Position numbers and translations under genes: made by a program
From: Candidatus Anaeroferrophillus wilburensis
Lineage (GTDB): Bacteria > Desulfobacterota > Anaeroferrophillalia > Anaeroferrophillales > Anaeroferrophillaceae
Direction: 5' to 3'
Assembly (NCBI GenBank): GCA_016934315.1
Contig: JAFGSY010000030.1
Location: 62,001 to 126,000 of the forward strand
Length of the DNA stretch: 64,000 bases
Shown here: piece after piece, positions 47,941 to 56,441 of the stretch
How the letters are laid out: each line of letters begins with the position of its first letter
Position numbering within the stretch: position 1 is the stretch's first letter
The notes under the pieces: generated by a model
Seen by the model: the letters and a program-made list of their open reading frames with translations, nothing else
Told to the model about the DNA's origin: nothing
Databases searched by the model: none

Positions 47941-48029
47941 TTTCCCCATTGGGCAGAGGTACTTTGTCAAGAACTGAGTATGTACAGCATAAATAATTGA
48001 GGTATTAGTATTCCTGCTGGTGGACGATT

Positions 48030-48950
48030 ATGGTTGATCTTTCTGTTACCCTTGCCCCTGGTTTACGATTAAAAAATCCGATCATGACCGCCTCCGGAAC
48101 GTTTGGCTATGGTCGTGAATACCAGCCATATCTGCAGCTGGATAATCTGGGGGCGATGATCACCAAGGGACTGTCTCTCAGACCCAAAGCTGGTAATGAC
48201 TGCCCCCGGATTGTGGAAACTCCCTGCGGCATGCTTAATGCCATCGGTCTGGAAAATATTGGCGCCGATGCTTTTCTGCGGGATGAGCTGCCGACCCTGC
48301 GGGCGGCCCGGGCAACCGTGGTAGTCAATATTTTTGGTGAAACAAGGGATGATTATCTTCGTCTGGCAACGATGTTGAACCGGGAGGAGGGTATTGCAGC
48401 GCTCGAGATCAATATCTCCTGCCCCAATGTCAAGGCAGGAGGGATCCAGTTTGGCACCGATTCACGGATGGCCGCTGAACTGGTAGGAGCAATAAGGGAA
48501 GCAACATCTCTGCCGCTGATTACCAAGCTATCTCCCAACGTCACAGACATTGTTGCCATTGCCCGGGAAGTGGCCGCCGCTGGCTCCGACTGCATCTCTC
48601 TGATCAATACCATCACCGGCATGGCGGTTGACCTGAAAACCAAAAAACCCTCGCTCGCCAATGTGACCGGCGGCCTTTCAGGACCGGCCATCAAGCCGGT
48701 TGCCCTGCGGATGGTGTACCAGGTGGCCAAGGAAGTGGAAATTCCGGTTATCGGTATTGGCGGCATAGCCACGGCTAACGATGCGCTGGAGTTTTTGCTG
48801 GTTGGTGCTTCAGCTATCCAGGTGGGAACCTATAATTTCATTAATCCCGGCATAGCGACAGAAATTGTTGCAGGCCTGGAGGCATACCTGACTGCGCATG
48901 GCGTTGCCAGCATTAGTGATTTTATCGGCTCTCTGGAGGTTCCGGAATAG
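48030..48950 (+). CDS. pyrD: Dihydroorotate dehydrogenase B, catalytic subunit
   Basis: Class 1B enzyme that oxidises dihydroorotate in pyrimidine synthesis. The FMN barrel has NPIMTASGTFGYGREY, a NISCPNVKAGG segment, the catalytic Cys of that motif, and IPVIGIGGIATANDALEF. Length 306 aa is standard for the PyrDB type, which works as a complex with PyrK. It starts 89 bases after pyrK. Confidence 0.94.
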   Translation: MVDLSVTLAPGLRLKNPIMTASGTFGYGREYQPYLQLDNLGAMITKGLSLRPKAGNDCPRIVETPCGMLNAIGLENIGADAFLRDELPTLRAARATVVVNIFGETRDDYLRLATMLNREEGIAALEINISCPNVKAGGIQFGTDSRMAAELVGAIREATSLPLITKLSPNVTDIVAIAREVAAAGSDCISLINTITGMAVDLKTKKPSLANVTGGLSGPAIKPVALRMVYQVAKEVEIPVIGIGGIATANDALEFLLVGASAIQVGTYNFINPGIATEIVAGLEAYLTAHGVASISDFIGSLEVPE

Positions 48951-48976
48951 ATCTGCGGATTAAAAAAAAACCATCG

Positions 48977-49344
48977 TTAACCCAGGCTACGGCGGTTCAG
49001 ATAGGCAAGAATGGTAGAGCGTCTGGATTCCTTGATAAATTTGAAGGTTGCAGCAACCAGGTAAAGTGGCTGCCGCTGCCCCCTCCCCATCTCCTTTTCG
49101 GTTGTCCTGACCACGCGGGCCAAGTATTCACCGGGGATATCGGTACCGTTTTCACCGCTGAAATCAACCATCATCAGGGTCCCTTTGCGCAAAAGCGGGC
49201 AGGCGGTGGAAAACTGAAGGCCACCACCGCTCAGATCAACGGTGTGGGCCCTATAGGGACCGATCAGCTGGCCTTTGTCACTGATGACACTGAAATTAAA
49301 GGTCAGGGCAGAGAGAAGCGACGAAACCCTCGGCGATTATCCAT
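48977..49344 (-). pseudogene. PilZ-domain gene with a frameshift
   Basis: From ATG 49344 (minus) the first frame reads MDNRRGFRRFSLP and then meets TGA. One frame away it continues with LTFNFSVISDKGQLIGPYRA, then DLSGGGLQFS and on to a normal stop at 48977. Joined, this is a PilZ domain (RRxxRR near the start, then D/NxSxxG), which usually binds cyclic di-GMP. One missing C in the CCC run at 49306-49308 explains the break. It could be a sequencing error, a real mutation, or a programmed shift. It starts seven bases after the lapB stop. Confidence 0.72.
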
Positions 49345-49351
49345 GGCAGCT

Positions 49352-50551
49352 CTAATAGGGCCCAATGGTATCCCAATGGGCACACTTGGGACATTTCCAG
49401 ACAATTTTATTAAGAAGATAGCCGCAGTTGCGACATTGATAAGGCTTGCTGTCAGGTCGATAGCTGGCGAAAAAAGCCTGCAGTATTTCATGATGCTCGG
49501 CACAGTTTTCCCGGCTGCTGACCAGCTTGCTGATCTGTTCAACCATCCTGATGCACCCAGGCTCCTTGTCCAGGATCTTTTTCATCCAAGGAATTGCCTT
49601 ATCAATACTACCATGATCCATCAGGAAACTGATATAGCAGAGAACAAAAGGAATGTTTTCCCCGTAAGCGGCTAAGTGGGTAGCAAAAAAAGCCTCTTTG
49701 GCCTGCATCGCCGGTTCCGGAGACAATTGGCTGAAACGACTGACAGCAAGAGAAACCAGATCGGGATTCAAGACAAAGCCTTTTTCCCATGCTTTGATGG
49801 CTTCCCGCTCTTTGCCATTCTTCAAGTGCAGATCACCGAGATGAAGCCAGGCATCAATGCAGGCTTCATGGATGCCGATTGCCCGTTGGTATAAGGTTGC
49901 TGCTTTTCCCACCTCTCCTTGCTGCTCCGCCTCTTTGGCCATCTCAGTTGTCAGGTGAGCAATAATATGATTATTTTCTTCGCCGCCCCGCAAGTCGGTC
50001 AATTTCTTTTGCGTGCCAATAGCTTTATCCCATTCTTGTCCCATCTCATAAATCGATTCAAGCTGCACCAGCGCATCCACATAGGTTGGCGCTTTTTCAT
50101 GCAGCTCTTCAAACGTCTTTCTTGCCCGATCAATGAGCCCGGCTTTTTTATAGTCGAGACCAATCTCAAAAAAAGTCTGCAATTCGACCTCAGCCGGCAA
50201 AGAGGAGCGCAACAGCAGGTTGCTATGCACCCTGATGGCCCGATCTACCTCACCAGTATTGCGAAACAGCTGACCCAACGCCAGATAAATTTCACTGGTT
50301 GCCGAGCTAACTTGGGCAACCTTGACAAATTCAGCAACCGCACGGTCCGTTTCATTGGAAAGGACATAGGATAATCCTCTGAAATAGGACCTGATCAGGG
50401 TGTCATGATCTTCAGCCAGCTGGCTGGCAGAGGGAGTTGCAGATCGGGATGGAGATTGGGAAGAGCTGGACTGCCGGCTTTTTTTTAGCCGGAACCAAAA
50501 AAGTCCGAGAAGAAAAACCAGCAGGATGATCGCTGCGAGGATAAAACTCAT
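49352..50551 (-). CDS. lapB: LapB-like TPR protein with rubredoxin-type metal site
   Basis: LapB (YciM) controls LPS synthesis with FtsH in E. coli by regulating LpxC. One N-terminal membrane helix (residues 3-20) is followed by TPR repeats to about 350 and a C-terminal CRNCG ... CPKC zinc/iron ribbon, all typical. Length 399 aa matches E. coli LapB (389). The lapA-like gene is directly upstream, as in many bacteria. Confidence 0.88.
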   Translation of the reverse strand: MSFILAAIILLVFLLGLFWFRLKKSRQSSSSQSPSRSATPSASQLAEDHDTLIRSYFRGLSYVLSNETDRAVAEFVKVAQVSSATSEIYLALGQLFRNTGEVDRAIRVHSNLLLRSSLPAEVELQTFFEIGLDYKKAGLIDRARKTFEELHEKAPTYVDALVQLESIYEMGQEWDKAIGTQKKLTDLRGGEENNHIIAHLTTEMAKEAEQQGEVGKAATLYQRAIGIHEACIDAWLHLGDLHLKNGKEREAIKAWEKGFVLNPDLVSLAVSRFSQLSPEPAMQAKEAFFATHLAAYGENIPFVLCYISFLMDHGSIDKAIPWMKKILDKEPGCIRMVEQISKLVSSRENCAEHHEILQAFFASYRPDSKPYQCRNCGYLLNKIVWKCPKCAHWDTIGPY

Positions 50552-50558
50552 ATGGCGA

Positions 50559-50927
50559 TCAGCTCCCCGGCTGGGCTTCCAAATGAGATGATGCTCCCTC
50601 CGGGGCCAATTCAGCCGTTTCCGTCAGCGGTAGATTGCGGAATTTTGCCAATTCTGATTCCAGCTCCCTGATCTGCTGTTCCTTTTTTTTCAATGCCCGT
50701 CGCTGACGGAAGAGCAGGAGCATATCAACCGCCGCCACCGAAAAGGCACCGGTGAAAAGGGAGAGAAAAAGCAGGGCATACAAAGGAATATCCAGAGGGC
50801 CGAGACTGGTTACCAAAAGGTCGTAGTGCAAGTTTACCGCGGCGGAAAGGGCGGTGACGTTCTGAAATATAAAAACCAGCAACAGAGTCAGAAACACCAG
50901 CAGAAAAGCAATTTTTACATATCTCAT
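50559..50927 (-). CDS. LapA-domain membrane protein
   Basis: A 122-residue protein with two membrane helices (about 5-24 and 50-72) and a C-terminal coiled coil (RALKKKEQQIRELESELAKF). The first helix region with FIFQNVTAL fits LapA (YciS), the partner of LapB. It is seven bases before lapB. In E. coli the pair sits behind pgpB; here a HIT gene precedes it. Confidence 0.83.
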   Translation of the reverse strand: MRYVKIAFLLVFLTLLLVFIFQNVTALSAAVNLHYDLLVTSLGPLDIPLYALLFLSLFTGAFSVAAVDMLLLFRQRRALKKKEQQIRELESELAKFRNLPLTETAELAPEGASSHLEAQPGS

Positions 50928-51439
50928 GAGGACGCCATCCTTTCAGCTGAAAAATAGGGAAGTAAATGGTTGTAGGTTTCTTCCAGATGCTGGGGCATGA
51001 CTTTCGTTTCCCCGATAACCGGCATAAAATTATAATCACCATGCCAGCGGGGAACAATATGGAAATGCAGATGATCAGCGATCCCGGCACCAGCTGTTTT
51101 GCCAAGATTGATGCCGCCATTAAAACCATCTGCCTGCAGTGCATCATGCAGACAATCGATGGAGCGGCGGAAAAGCTCCATAAGTTCCAGGTAGGCATCC
51201 TGAGAAAGTTTCCCAAGGTTATTGAGATGGGAGTAGGGAACGACCATCAGGTGGCCATTATTATACGGGTAGCGATTCAGCAGAACAAACGCGTGGGTGC
51301 CCCGGAACAGAATCAGATTATCACCGTCATTGTTCTCCGCGGCAATGCGGCAGAAAAGACATCCATCACGGCAGTTTTTCCTGTTGTCGTCAAGAATATA
51401 CGACATGCGCCATGGCGCCCAGATAACGTGATGACTCAT
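50924..51439 (-). CDS. HIT-family nucleotide hydrolase
   Basis: A 171-residue HIT protein. HLHFHIVPRW near residues 109-118 is the histidine triad. Four cysteines and histidines at the N-terminal side (CRDGCLFCRIA) resemble the zinc site of the GalT-like branch. Such proteins hydrolyse or transfer nucleotides, for example AP4A-type substrates. The stop overlaps the LapA-domain gene by four bases. Confidence 0.88.
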   Translation of the reverse strand: MSHHVIWAPWRMSYILDDNRKNCRDGCLFCRIAAENNDGDNLILFRGTHAFVLLNRYPYNNGHLMVVPYSHLNNLGKLSQDAYLELMELFRRSIDCLHDALQADGFNGGINLGKTAGAGIADHLHFHIVPRWHGDYNFMPVIGETKVMPQHLEETYNHLLPYFSAERMASS

Positions 51440-51587
51440 GGTTAACCTGCCTTTATCCGCCGTTCTGAATGCCTTTGATGTACCATGTTTTACCTGCCTT
51501 TGCCACCATTTTTCTCAGGCCAGCTGACCCGTTTTACCGACATACTTTAGGTTAGACTTTCATCCATCGCAATGGTACAAGAAAATG

Positions 51588-51770
51588 ATGAAAAAAAGTG
51601 ACCACCTTCAGCGTGCAGAGATCATCCAGCTGCTGGAAGAGCAACTGCGATTAAAGCAAGCCGCCCTGCCGCGGCATTCTGTCCGCCCCCACCAATTGCT
51701 GGAGATTGAAGCTCTGGAGGAGGAACTGGCAACACTGAAACATGAGCAGGAGGGTGATAATGATCTATGA
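51588..51770 (+). CDS. Small coiled-coil protein upstream of DUF2148 gene
   Basis: About 60 residues, rich in Leu, Glu and Gln (HLQRAEIIQLLEEQLRLKQA and IEALEEELATLKHEQEG), predicted as two helices that could form a coiled coil. No family is recognised. It overlaps the DUF2148 start by 11 bases. ATG 51585 precedes ATG 51588. Position and helical composition support coding, but a ribosome binding site is not clear. Confidence 0.5.
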   Translation: MKKSDHLQRAEIIQLLEEQLRLKQAALPRHSVRPHQLLEIEALEEELATLKHEQEGDNDL

Positions 51771-52287
51771 TGCTCCCACCACCGAATTGGACGCGATCAT
51801 GACAGTGGCCCGTCTGATGATGGCAGCTGCCCGGACGGCACCCAAGGGAAAGGGCGCCGACAATCTGACAACCATGCTTTTTACCGGCGGGGATAAGGAT
51901 AGGGTGGCTGATCAGATGGAACAGATTGCCCGGGAGGAGGATATCCCCTTCTTCCAGCGTGATGCCAAAAATATCCGTTTCTCTCCCGTGGTTATGGTAC
52001 TGGGAAGCAGACTTGCCCCGCTGGGGATTCCCCATTGCGGCTATTGCGGCTATCAAAACTGTGGCGCCTGCAAGGAGGCTGATGGCCGCTGCAACTTCAA
52101 TATTATTGATCTTGGCATTGCCCTTGGCTCAGCGGTATCTGTTGCCGCCTTGCACCATATTGACAACCGGATCATGTTTTCTTTTGGCAAAACAGTCCTG
52201 GAGATGGGTCTGCTGCCGGAAGAAACCAGAATCGCCTATGGCATTCCCCTGTCAATCTCCAGTAAAAGCCCGTTTTTTGACCGCTGA
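51760..52287 (+). CDS. DUF2148 ferredoxin-like protein
   Basis: A 175-residue protein with a cysteine cluster CGYCGYQNCGACKEADGRC near the middle, as in the DUF2148 family, and a helix-rich N-terminal part (TVARLMMAAARTAPKGKGAD). It probably binds an iron-sulfur cluster, with redox role unknown. ATG 51760 has AGGAGGGTG upstream; the frame from 51742 adds only six residues. It is convergent with recJ (12-base gap). Confidence 0.8.
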   Translation: MIYDAPTTELDAIMTVARLMMAAARTAPKGKGADNLTTMLFTGGDKDRVADQMEQIAREEDIPFFQRDAKNIRFSPVVMVLGSRLAPLGIPHCGYCGYQNCGACKEADGRCNFNIIDLGIALGSAVSVAALHHIDNRIMFSFGKTVLEMGLLPEETRIAYGIPLSISSKSPFFDR

Positions 52288-52299
52288 AAATGCCAGCTG

Positions 52300-54018
52300 T
52301 CAGCGGATATCTTTAAGGTTGAGCTGGATGGAACGGCTGCCATTCCAGACATTGATCTGAGGGGTAAAGGCGAGGTCAACCACGTCGTCAGACTTGACAT
52401 TCCGATCTCCCATGGAGAAGCCGATGGCATTGACACTTGCGGTACGGTCGTTTACTGCAAGACGCAGATGATTTTTACCGACAATTGTTGCCCGACCGAC
52501 CGTCACCCCTTGGGCCGCAAAAACCGGCACCGGATTGCCATAACCAAAGGGTGCCAGCATCTCCAAGTCCTGTAAAAGTTTGAATGATAGATCCTGCAAA
52601 CGCACCTGGCCGTCAATCTCCAGCTGGGGCTGCAGTTCCCGCTGCTGCATTGCAGCCCCGACCCTGGCATCAAGATGATCACGGAAATCAGCCAGATTAT
52701 GTTCCTCAATGGAAAACCCCACGGCCATTTGATGGCCGCCGAATTGCTGCAGATAGGCGCTGCTGCCGGTGATCAGCTCAAGGAGATTGATTCCGGGAAT
52801 ACTGCGTCCTGATGCCTTCCCCATCCCCTCGTCATTAAGACTGATCAGCATGGTCGGTTGGAAATAGCGCTCAGCTATTTTAGAGGCAACAATACCAATA
52901 ACACCTTCATGCCAATCGGCTGAAGCAAGAATGGTAACATGCGTACCTCCATGCTGGGGATCAAGGAACAGCTGACTGTCGATCTCAGTATAGATCTTAC
53001 TCTCGATCTGTCGCCGCTGGAGGTTGAGCTGCTGCAACCGGTCAGCCAGCTCAGCCGCCAGCAGGGGATCACTGGTGAGCAGCAGCTCCAGCGCATCCTC
53101 AACAGAATCGAGCCGGCCGGCGGCATTCAGACGGGGAGCAAGCTTGAACGCAATATCATGGGCAGATATCGTGGTTTCCTTTTTTACCTGACTGACCTCC
53201 AGCAGGGCATTAATGCCAACCCGGTGGCCAGCAGCCAGTTCCTCAAGCCCAAAGCTGACAAAAATACGATTGACGCCGACAAGGGGCACCACATCCGCCA
53301 CCGTACCCAAAGCAACCAGATCAAGATAGCGACGCAGATTAATTTCAACGTGAAGCCGGCCGGCATCTCGTAATGCTCGCCGGCAGGCAATCAGCAGGTT
53401 GAATGCAACGCCAACCCCAGCAAGGTTTTTTTCCGGATAGCTACATCCTGGCTGTTTGGGATTAATGATCGCGCAGGCATCGGGAAGCAGAGCAGGCGGT
53501 TCATGGTGGTCGGTGACTATCGTATCCATATGGCGGCTGCGGGCAAAAGCCACCTCATCACAGTTGGAGATGCCGCAGTCAACGGTAATCAGCAGGGTAA
53601 TCCCCTGATCGGCATAGTTCTGCAGCGCCGCCAAGTTCAAGCCATATCCCTCCCGTAGCCGGGAAGGAATGTGGCAGGTTATCTGCATGCCTATCTGACG
53701 GAAAAACTGCACCAGCAGAGTGGTTGATGAAATGCCATCAACATCATAGTCGCCGTAAACAAGAACTTTTTCCTGGCGCTCCAAGGCCTGCATCAGGCGG
53801 GCAACAGCCTTTTCCATCCCCTTCATCAGGTTGGGATCGGGAAGGTGAGTCAGCGAGGGGAAAAGAAACTTTTCAATCTCCTCCGCCTGATGCAAGCCAC
53901 GATGCAGCATAACTCCGGCGACGACTGGTGAAATCCCCCATTGTGCGCCGATACTTTCCGCCTGTTTACTGGAGACAACAGCACAGTTCCAGAATGGCTG
54001 GTAATTTTTTTTACTCAT
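52300..54018 (-). CDS. recJ: Single-stranded-DNA exonuclease RecJ
   Basis: A 5'-3' ssDNA exonuclease for recombination and repair. DHH motifs appear in order: YGDYDVDGISSTTLL, VDCGISNCDEV, and TDHHEPP. The C-terminal DHHA1 region (GMGKASGRSIPGINL, FGGHQMAVGFS) and an OB-like end follow. ATG 54018 with AAGGG upstream is chosen; ATG 54045 is in frame and also possible. Length about 572 aa is normal. Confidence 0.93.
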   Translation of the reverse strand: MSKKNYQPFWNCAVVSSKQAESIGAQWGISPVVAGVMLHRGLHQAEEIEKFLFPSLTHLPDPNLMKGMEKAVARLMQALERQEKVLVYGDYDVDGISSTTLLVQFFRQIGMQITCHIPSRLREGYGLNLAALQNYADQGITLLITVDCGISNCDEVAFARSRHMDTIVTDHHEPPALLPDACAIINPKQPGCSYPEKNLAGVGVAFNLLIACRRALRDAGRLHVEINLRRYLDLVALGTVADVVPLVGVNRIFVSFGLEELAAGHRVGINALLEVSQVKKETTISAHDIAFKLAPRLNAAGRLDSVEDALELLLTSDPLLAAELADRLQQLNLQRRQIESKIYTEIDSQLFLDPQHGGTHVTILASADWHEGVIGIVASKIAERYFQPTMLISLNDEGMGKASGRSIPGINLLELITGSSAYLQQFGGHQMAVGFSIEEHNLADFRDHLDARVGAAMQQRELQPQLEIDGQVRLQDLSFKLLQDLEMLAPFGYGNPVPVFAAQGVTVGRATIVGKNHLRLAVNDRTASVNAIGFSMGDRNVKSDDVVDLAFTPQINVWNGSRSIQLNLKDIR

Positions 54019-54049
54019 GCAGTTACCCTTGCGCAAAGTATCCATTCTC

Positions 54050-54886
54050 TTACCTCCGGTATCCTTTCCAAATGACCAGAAAACCGGCGGCAAAAATCAG
54101 CAAGCCGCCAATACTGCTCCCAGCCTGGGGAATCTCTTGTAAAACCAGAGCTCCCAGAACAATCGTACTTACCGGTTCGAGATAGCCAACGACAGCGACG
54201 TGCTGGGCTTTGATAACCGACAGTCCGGAAACATACATGAGAGGGGCCAGGGAGCAGTGAATTATGCCCAGCAACAAGACAATGATCCAGTCCACAGGTG
54301 GAGTATGAGAAGGCTGCCCGAGAACCACCAGAGGCGCGGTAATCAGAACAATAAAAAAAGCCTGCCAGAAAGCAATGGACACCGGTGACAGCCCCCTGGT
54401 AAGTTTTTTGGCCACCAATAACGTGGCGGCATAGGCAATGCCGGAAACAACACCGCAACCGATCCCCAGCGCAGAAGAGTGGTCGGAAAAGAATTTCATG
54501 CCCGGGGCAAGAATCAGAAACAATCCCGCTAAGGAAAGGGGTAGGGATATGGCAGTCCAGCGATCCAAAGATTCGTTGAGAAAGAAGGGGGCAAACATGG
54601 CAACAAAGACCGGAGCCGTGTAATGACTGAACACTGCATTAGCAATGGTGGTATAACGTATGGCGGAAAAATAGAAAAATAGATTGAGCAGCAGAAAGAA
54701 AGCCAACAGCAGTATGGCGCGATAGCTTTCTTGGAGATCGGGCATCAGCTTGGCAATGGCCGGGGGATGAAGACGGGCAAAAACAAGCAGGAACGGCAGA
54801 GAAAAAAGTGAGGAAAAAAAGATCACCTGTTGCAGCGGCATCACCATTATTTTAATGATTATGCCCCAAGAGCTCCACAACAGCAA
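54050..54886 (-). CDS. EamA-family (DMT) transporter with unclear start
   Basis: A ten-helix drug/metabolite transporter with two EamA repeats. SAIRYTTIANAVFSHYTAPV in the first repeat and SGLSVIKAQHVAVVGYLEPV in the second are typical EamA segments. The earliest possible standard start in this frame is TTG 54886, which would cut the first helix. In-frame residues just upstream (KAYLKVILA) look like its continuation, so translation may begin at a rare codon overlapping the coaD stop. Substrate unknown. Confidence 0.8.
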   Translation of the reverse strand: MLLWSSWGIIIKIMVMPLQQVIFFSSLFSLPFLLVFARLHPPAIAKLMPDLQESYRAILLLAFFLLLNLFFYFSAIRYTTIANAVFSHYTAPVFVAMFAPFFLNESLDRWTAISLPLSLAGLFLILAPGMKFFSDHSSALGIGCGVVSGIAYAATLLVAKKLTRGLSPVSIAFWQAFFIVLITAPLVVLGQPSHTPPVDWIIVLLLGIIHCSLAPLMYVSGLSVIKAQHVAVVGYLEPVSTIVLGALVLQEIPQAGSSIGGLLIFAAGFLVIWKGYRR

Positions 54887-54923
54887 AGCAAGAATTACCT
54901 TGAGATATGCCTTACCAACACGC

Positions 54924-55415
54924 TTATTTAACAGAATGTTTTTCCTTTATCTTCTTTTCAACCAGGGGATGAACCAGATCGGTAACCGTTCCCCCCAAAG
55001 AGGCGAGCTCCTTAACGATGCGCGAACTGACATACATATAGGTATCTTTGGACATCATGAAAAACGTTTCCACGCTGGGCGCCAGCTTACGGTTCATTAA
55101 GGCCATCTGGAATTCGTATTCAAAGTCGGAAACCGCCCGCAAGCCGCGAATGATGGCATGGGCATTCATTTTCTGCACGTAATTAATCAGCAGCCCGTCA
55201 AAGGTTGCCACTTTAATTTTAGGATTATCGGCAAATATCTCACCGATCATCCACATGCGTTCTTTAATCGTAAAGAGACTTTTCTTGTCCTGGTTGCAGG
55301 CGACTGCCACCACCACTTCGTCAAACACCTTGGCGCCACGACTGATAATATCGATATGGCCATTGGTTACCGGATCAAACGAGCCAGGGTAGACAGCGAT
55401 TTTGGTGCAGGACAT
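54924..55415 (-). CDS. coaD: Phosphopantetheine adenylyltransferase
   Basis: Fourth step of coenzyme A synthesis. PGSFDPVTNGHIDII at residues 10-24 has the HxGH-type site, and YMYVSSRIVKELASLGG corresponds to the ISSTxVRE region. Length 163 aa is standard. It follows rsmD by four bases, the common rsmD-coaD pair. Confidence 0.94.
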   Translation of the reverse strand: MSCTKIAVYPGSFDPVTNGHIDIISRGAKVFDEVVVAVACNQDKKSLFTIKERMWMIGEIFADNPKIKVATFDGLLINYVQKMNAHAIIRGLRAVSDFEYEFQMALMNRKLAPSVETFFMMSKDTYMYVSSRIVKELASLGGTVTDLVHPLVEKKIKEKHSVK

Positions 55416-55419
55416 GATA

Positions 55420-55977
55420 TTACTCCTCTTGGCAGATCATGAAGGTCACTGAGCTATGGCCATAGCGTTTCACTTTCCAGACCATCAACGGGGGGCAGGG
55501 ACTAACGGAATATCGGTAATCATGCTCCACAACCAAAACCCCATGGGGAGAAAGGATCTTTTCTTTCGCGATTAAATACAAACAACGATCCTGCAAACCG
55601 GACTGATAGGGAGGATCCATGAAAATCAGATCAAAGCGTCGGTTAACGGCCCCCTGGGCGGTGATAAATGTACTTGCCGGCGCATGAACAACATGCGCCA
55701 GGTCACTGAATCCAGCCCTTTCAAGATGTTGTCGGATCATCGTGCAGCATCGGGCTTCACGGTCGACACACCATACTTCGGCAGCTCCCCGGCTCAATGC
55801 TTCAAGAGTCATGATCCCGGTTCCGGCAAACAGATCGGCCACCACAGCTTCCGTTAACCGTTCCAGCCCCAGGACATTAAAAACAGCTTCACGAACCATT
55901 GATTTAGTAGGCCGGACGCCGGCAATGGTCACTTCTTTGAGATACAAACCCCGTCTTTTTCCACCGGTAATCCGCAT
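55420..55977 (-). CDS. rsmD: 16S rRNA (guanine966-N2)-methyltransferase RsmD
   Basis: Methylates G966 of 16S rRNA. RITGGKRRGLYL is the N-terminal RNA-binding strand, DLFAGTGIMTLEALSRGA the AdoMet site, and FMDPPYQSG the catalytic (D/N)PPY motif. Length 185 aa is usual. Confidence 0.92.
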   Translation of the reverse strand: MRITGGKRRGLYLKEVTIAGVRPTKSMVREAVFNVLGLERLTEAVVADLFAGTGIMTLEALSRGAAEVWCVDREARCCTMIRQHLERAGFSDLAHVVHAPASTFITAQGAVNRRFDLIFMDPPYQSGLQDRCLYLIAKEKILSPHGVLVVEHDYRYSVSPCPPLMVWKVKRYGHSSVTFMICQEE

Positions 55978-56002
55978 GGTTCCAGCTTAACATCCACCCG
56001 TC

Positions 56003-56038
56003 AAAAAAAAAGGCAGAGGCTTGCGCAGACTCTGCCTT
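56003..56038 (-). terminator. Intrinsic terminator after the PxxKW gene
   Basis: On the minus strand AAGGCAGAG (56030-56038) pairs with CTCTGCCTT (56010-56018), loop 11 bases, followed by about seven further T (56003-56009). It lies 31 bases after the PxxKW stop and separates it from rsmD. Confidence 0.82.
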
Positions 56039-56069
56039 ATGAACATCATTCAGCCAGGGGCGCTAGAAA

Positions 56070-56348
56070 CTATCTACCACCACGCTTGGAAGCTTTTAAA
56101 GGGTTGATCTTCTTCTTAATCTCTTCAACATTACGTTTGACATGGGTAGCCATGACACAGATACCGCTCTTCCACTTGGCAGCCGGATTGGGAAAGGTTA
56201 GGCAATAGGTGGTGTCTTCAACGGTAACCACCTTCGCACATCCCTCGCACTGCTCAACGACCGGATGGCATTCACCATCTTTATAGGAACAACCCGCAGG
56301 CTTCATCAAAAAGCACTCATGCCCTTTACGCACAGACTGGCAAATCAT
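56070..56348 (-). CDS. PxxKW-family cysteine-rich protein
   Basis: A 92-residue protein with eight Cys (for example CHPVVEQCEGC) and the name-giving NPAAKWKSGIC. It is found mainly in sulfate- and metal-reducing deltaproteobacteria; its function is unknown, and metal or cluster binding is inferred. ATG 56348 has GGAGG seven bases upstream; TTG 56351 is in frame just before it. It has its own promoter and terminator, so is monocistronic. Confidence 0.85.
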   Translation of the reverse strand: MICQSVRKGHECFLMKPAGCSYKDGECHPVVEQCEGCAKVVTVEDTTYCLTFPNPAAKWKSGICVMATHVKRNVEEIKKKINPLKASKRGGR

Positions 56349-56398
56349 CAATATACCTCCAACTTCTGGTTCCCGATAAGTAATTTATTAGGCTGAAC

Positions 56399-56427
56399 TA
56401 TTTACTGGATTCTCCCGTCATTGTCAA
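56399..56427 (-). promoter_or_regulatory. Promoter of the PxxKW gene
   Basis: On the minus strand TTGACA (56422-56427), a 17-base spacer and TAAATA (56399-56404). The start codon is about 45 bases downstream of the expected transcription start. Confidence 0.72.
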
Positions 56428-56441
56428 GAATCTTTTGCATT

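Noticed and set aside
48977-49192. An independent 71-residue gene starting at TTG 49192
   Set aside because: It is only the C-terminal part of the PilZ domain; the start would cut the conserved N-terminal motifs, which continue upstream in the shifted frame.
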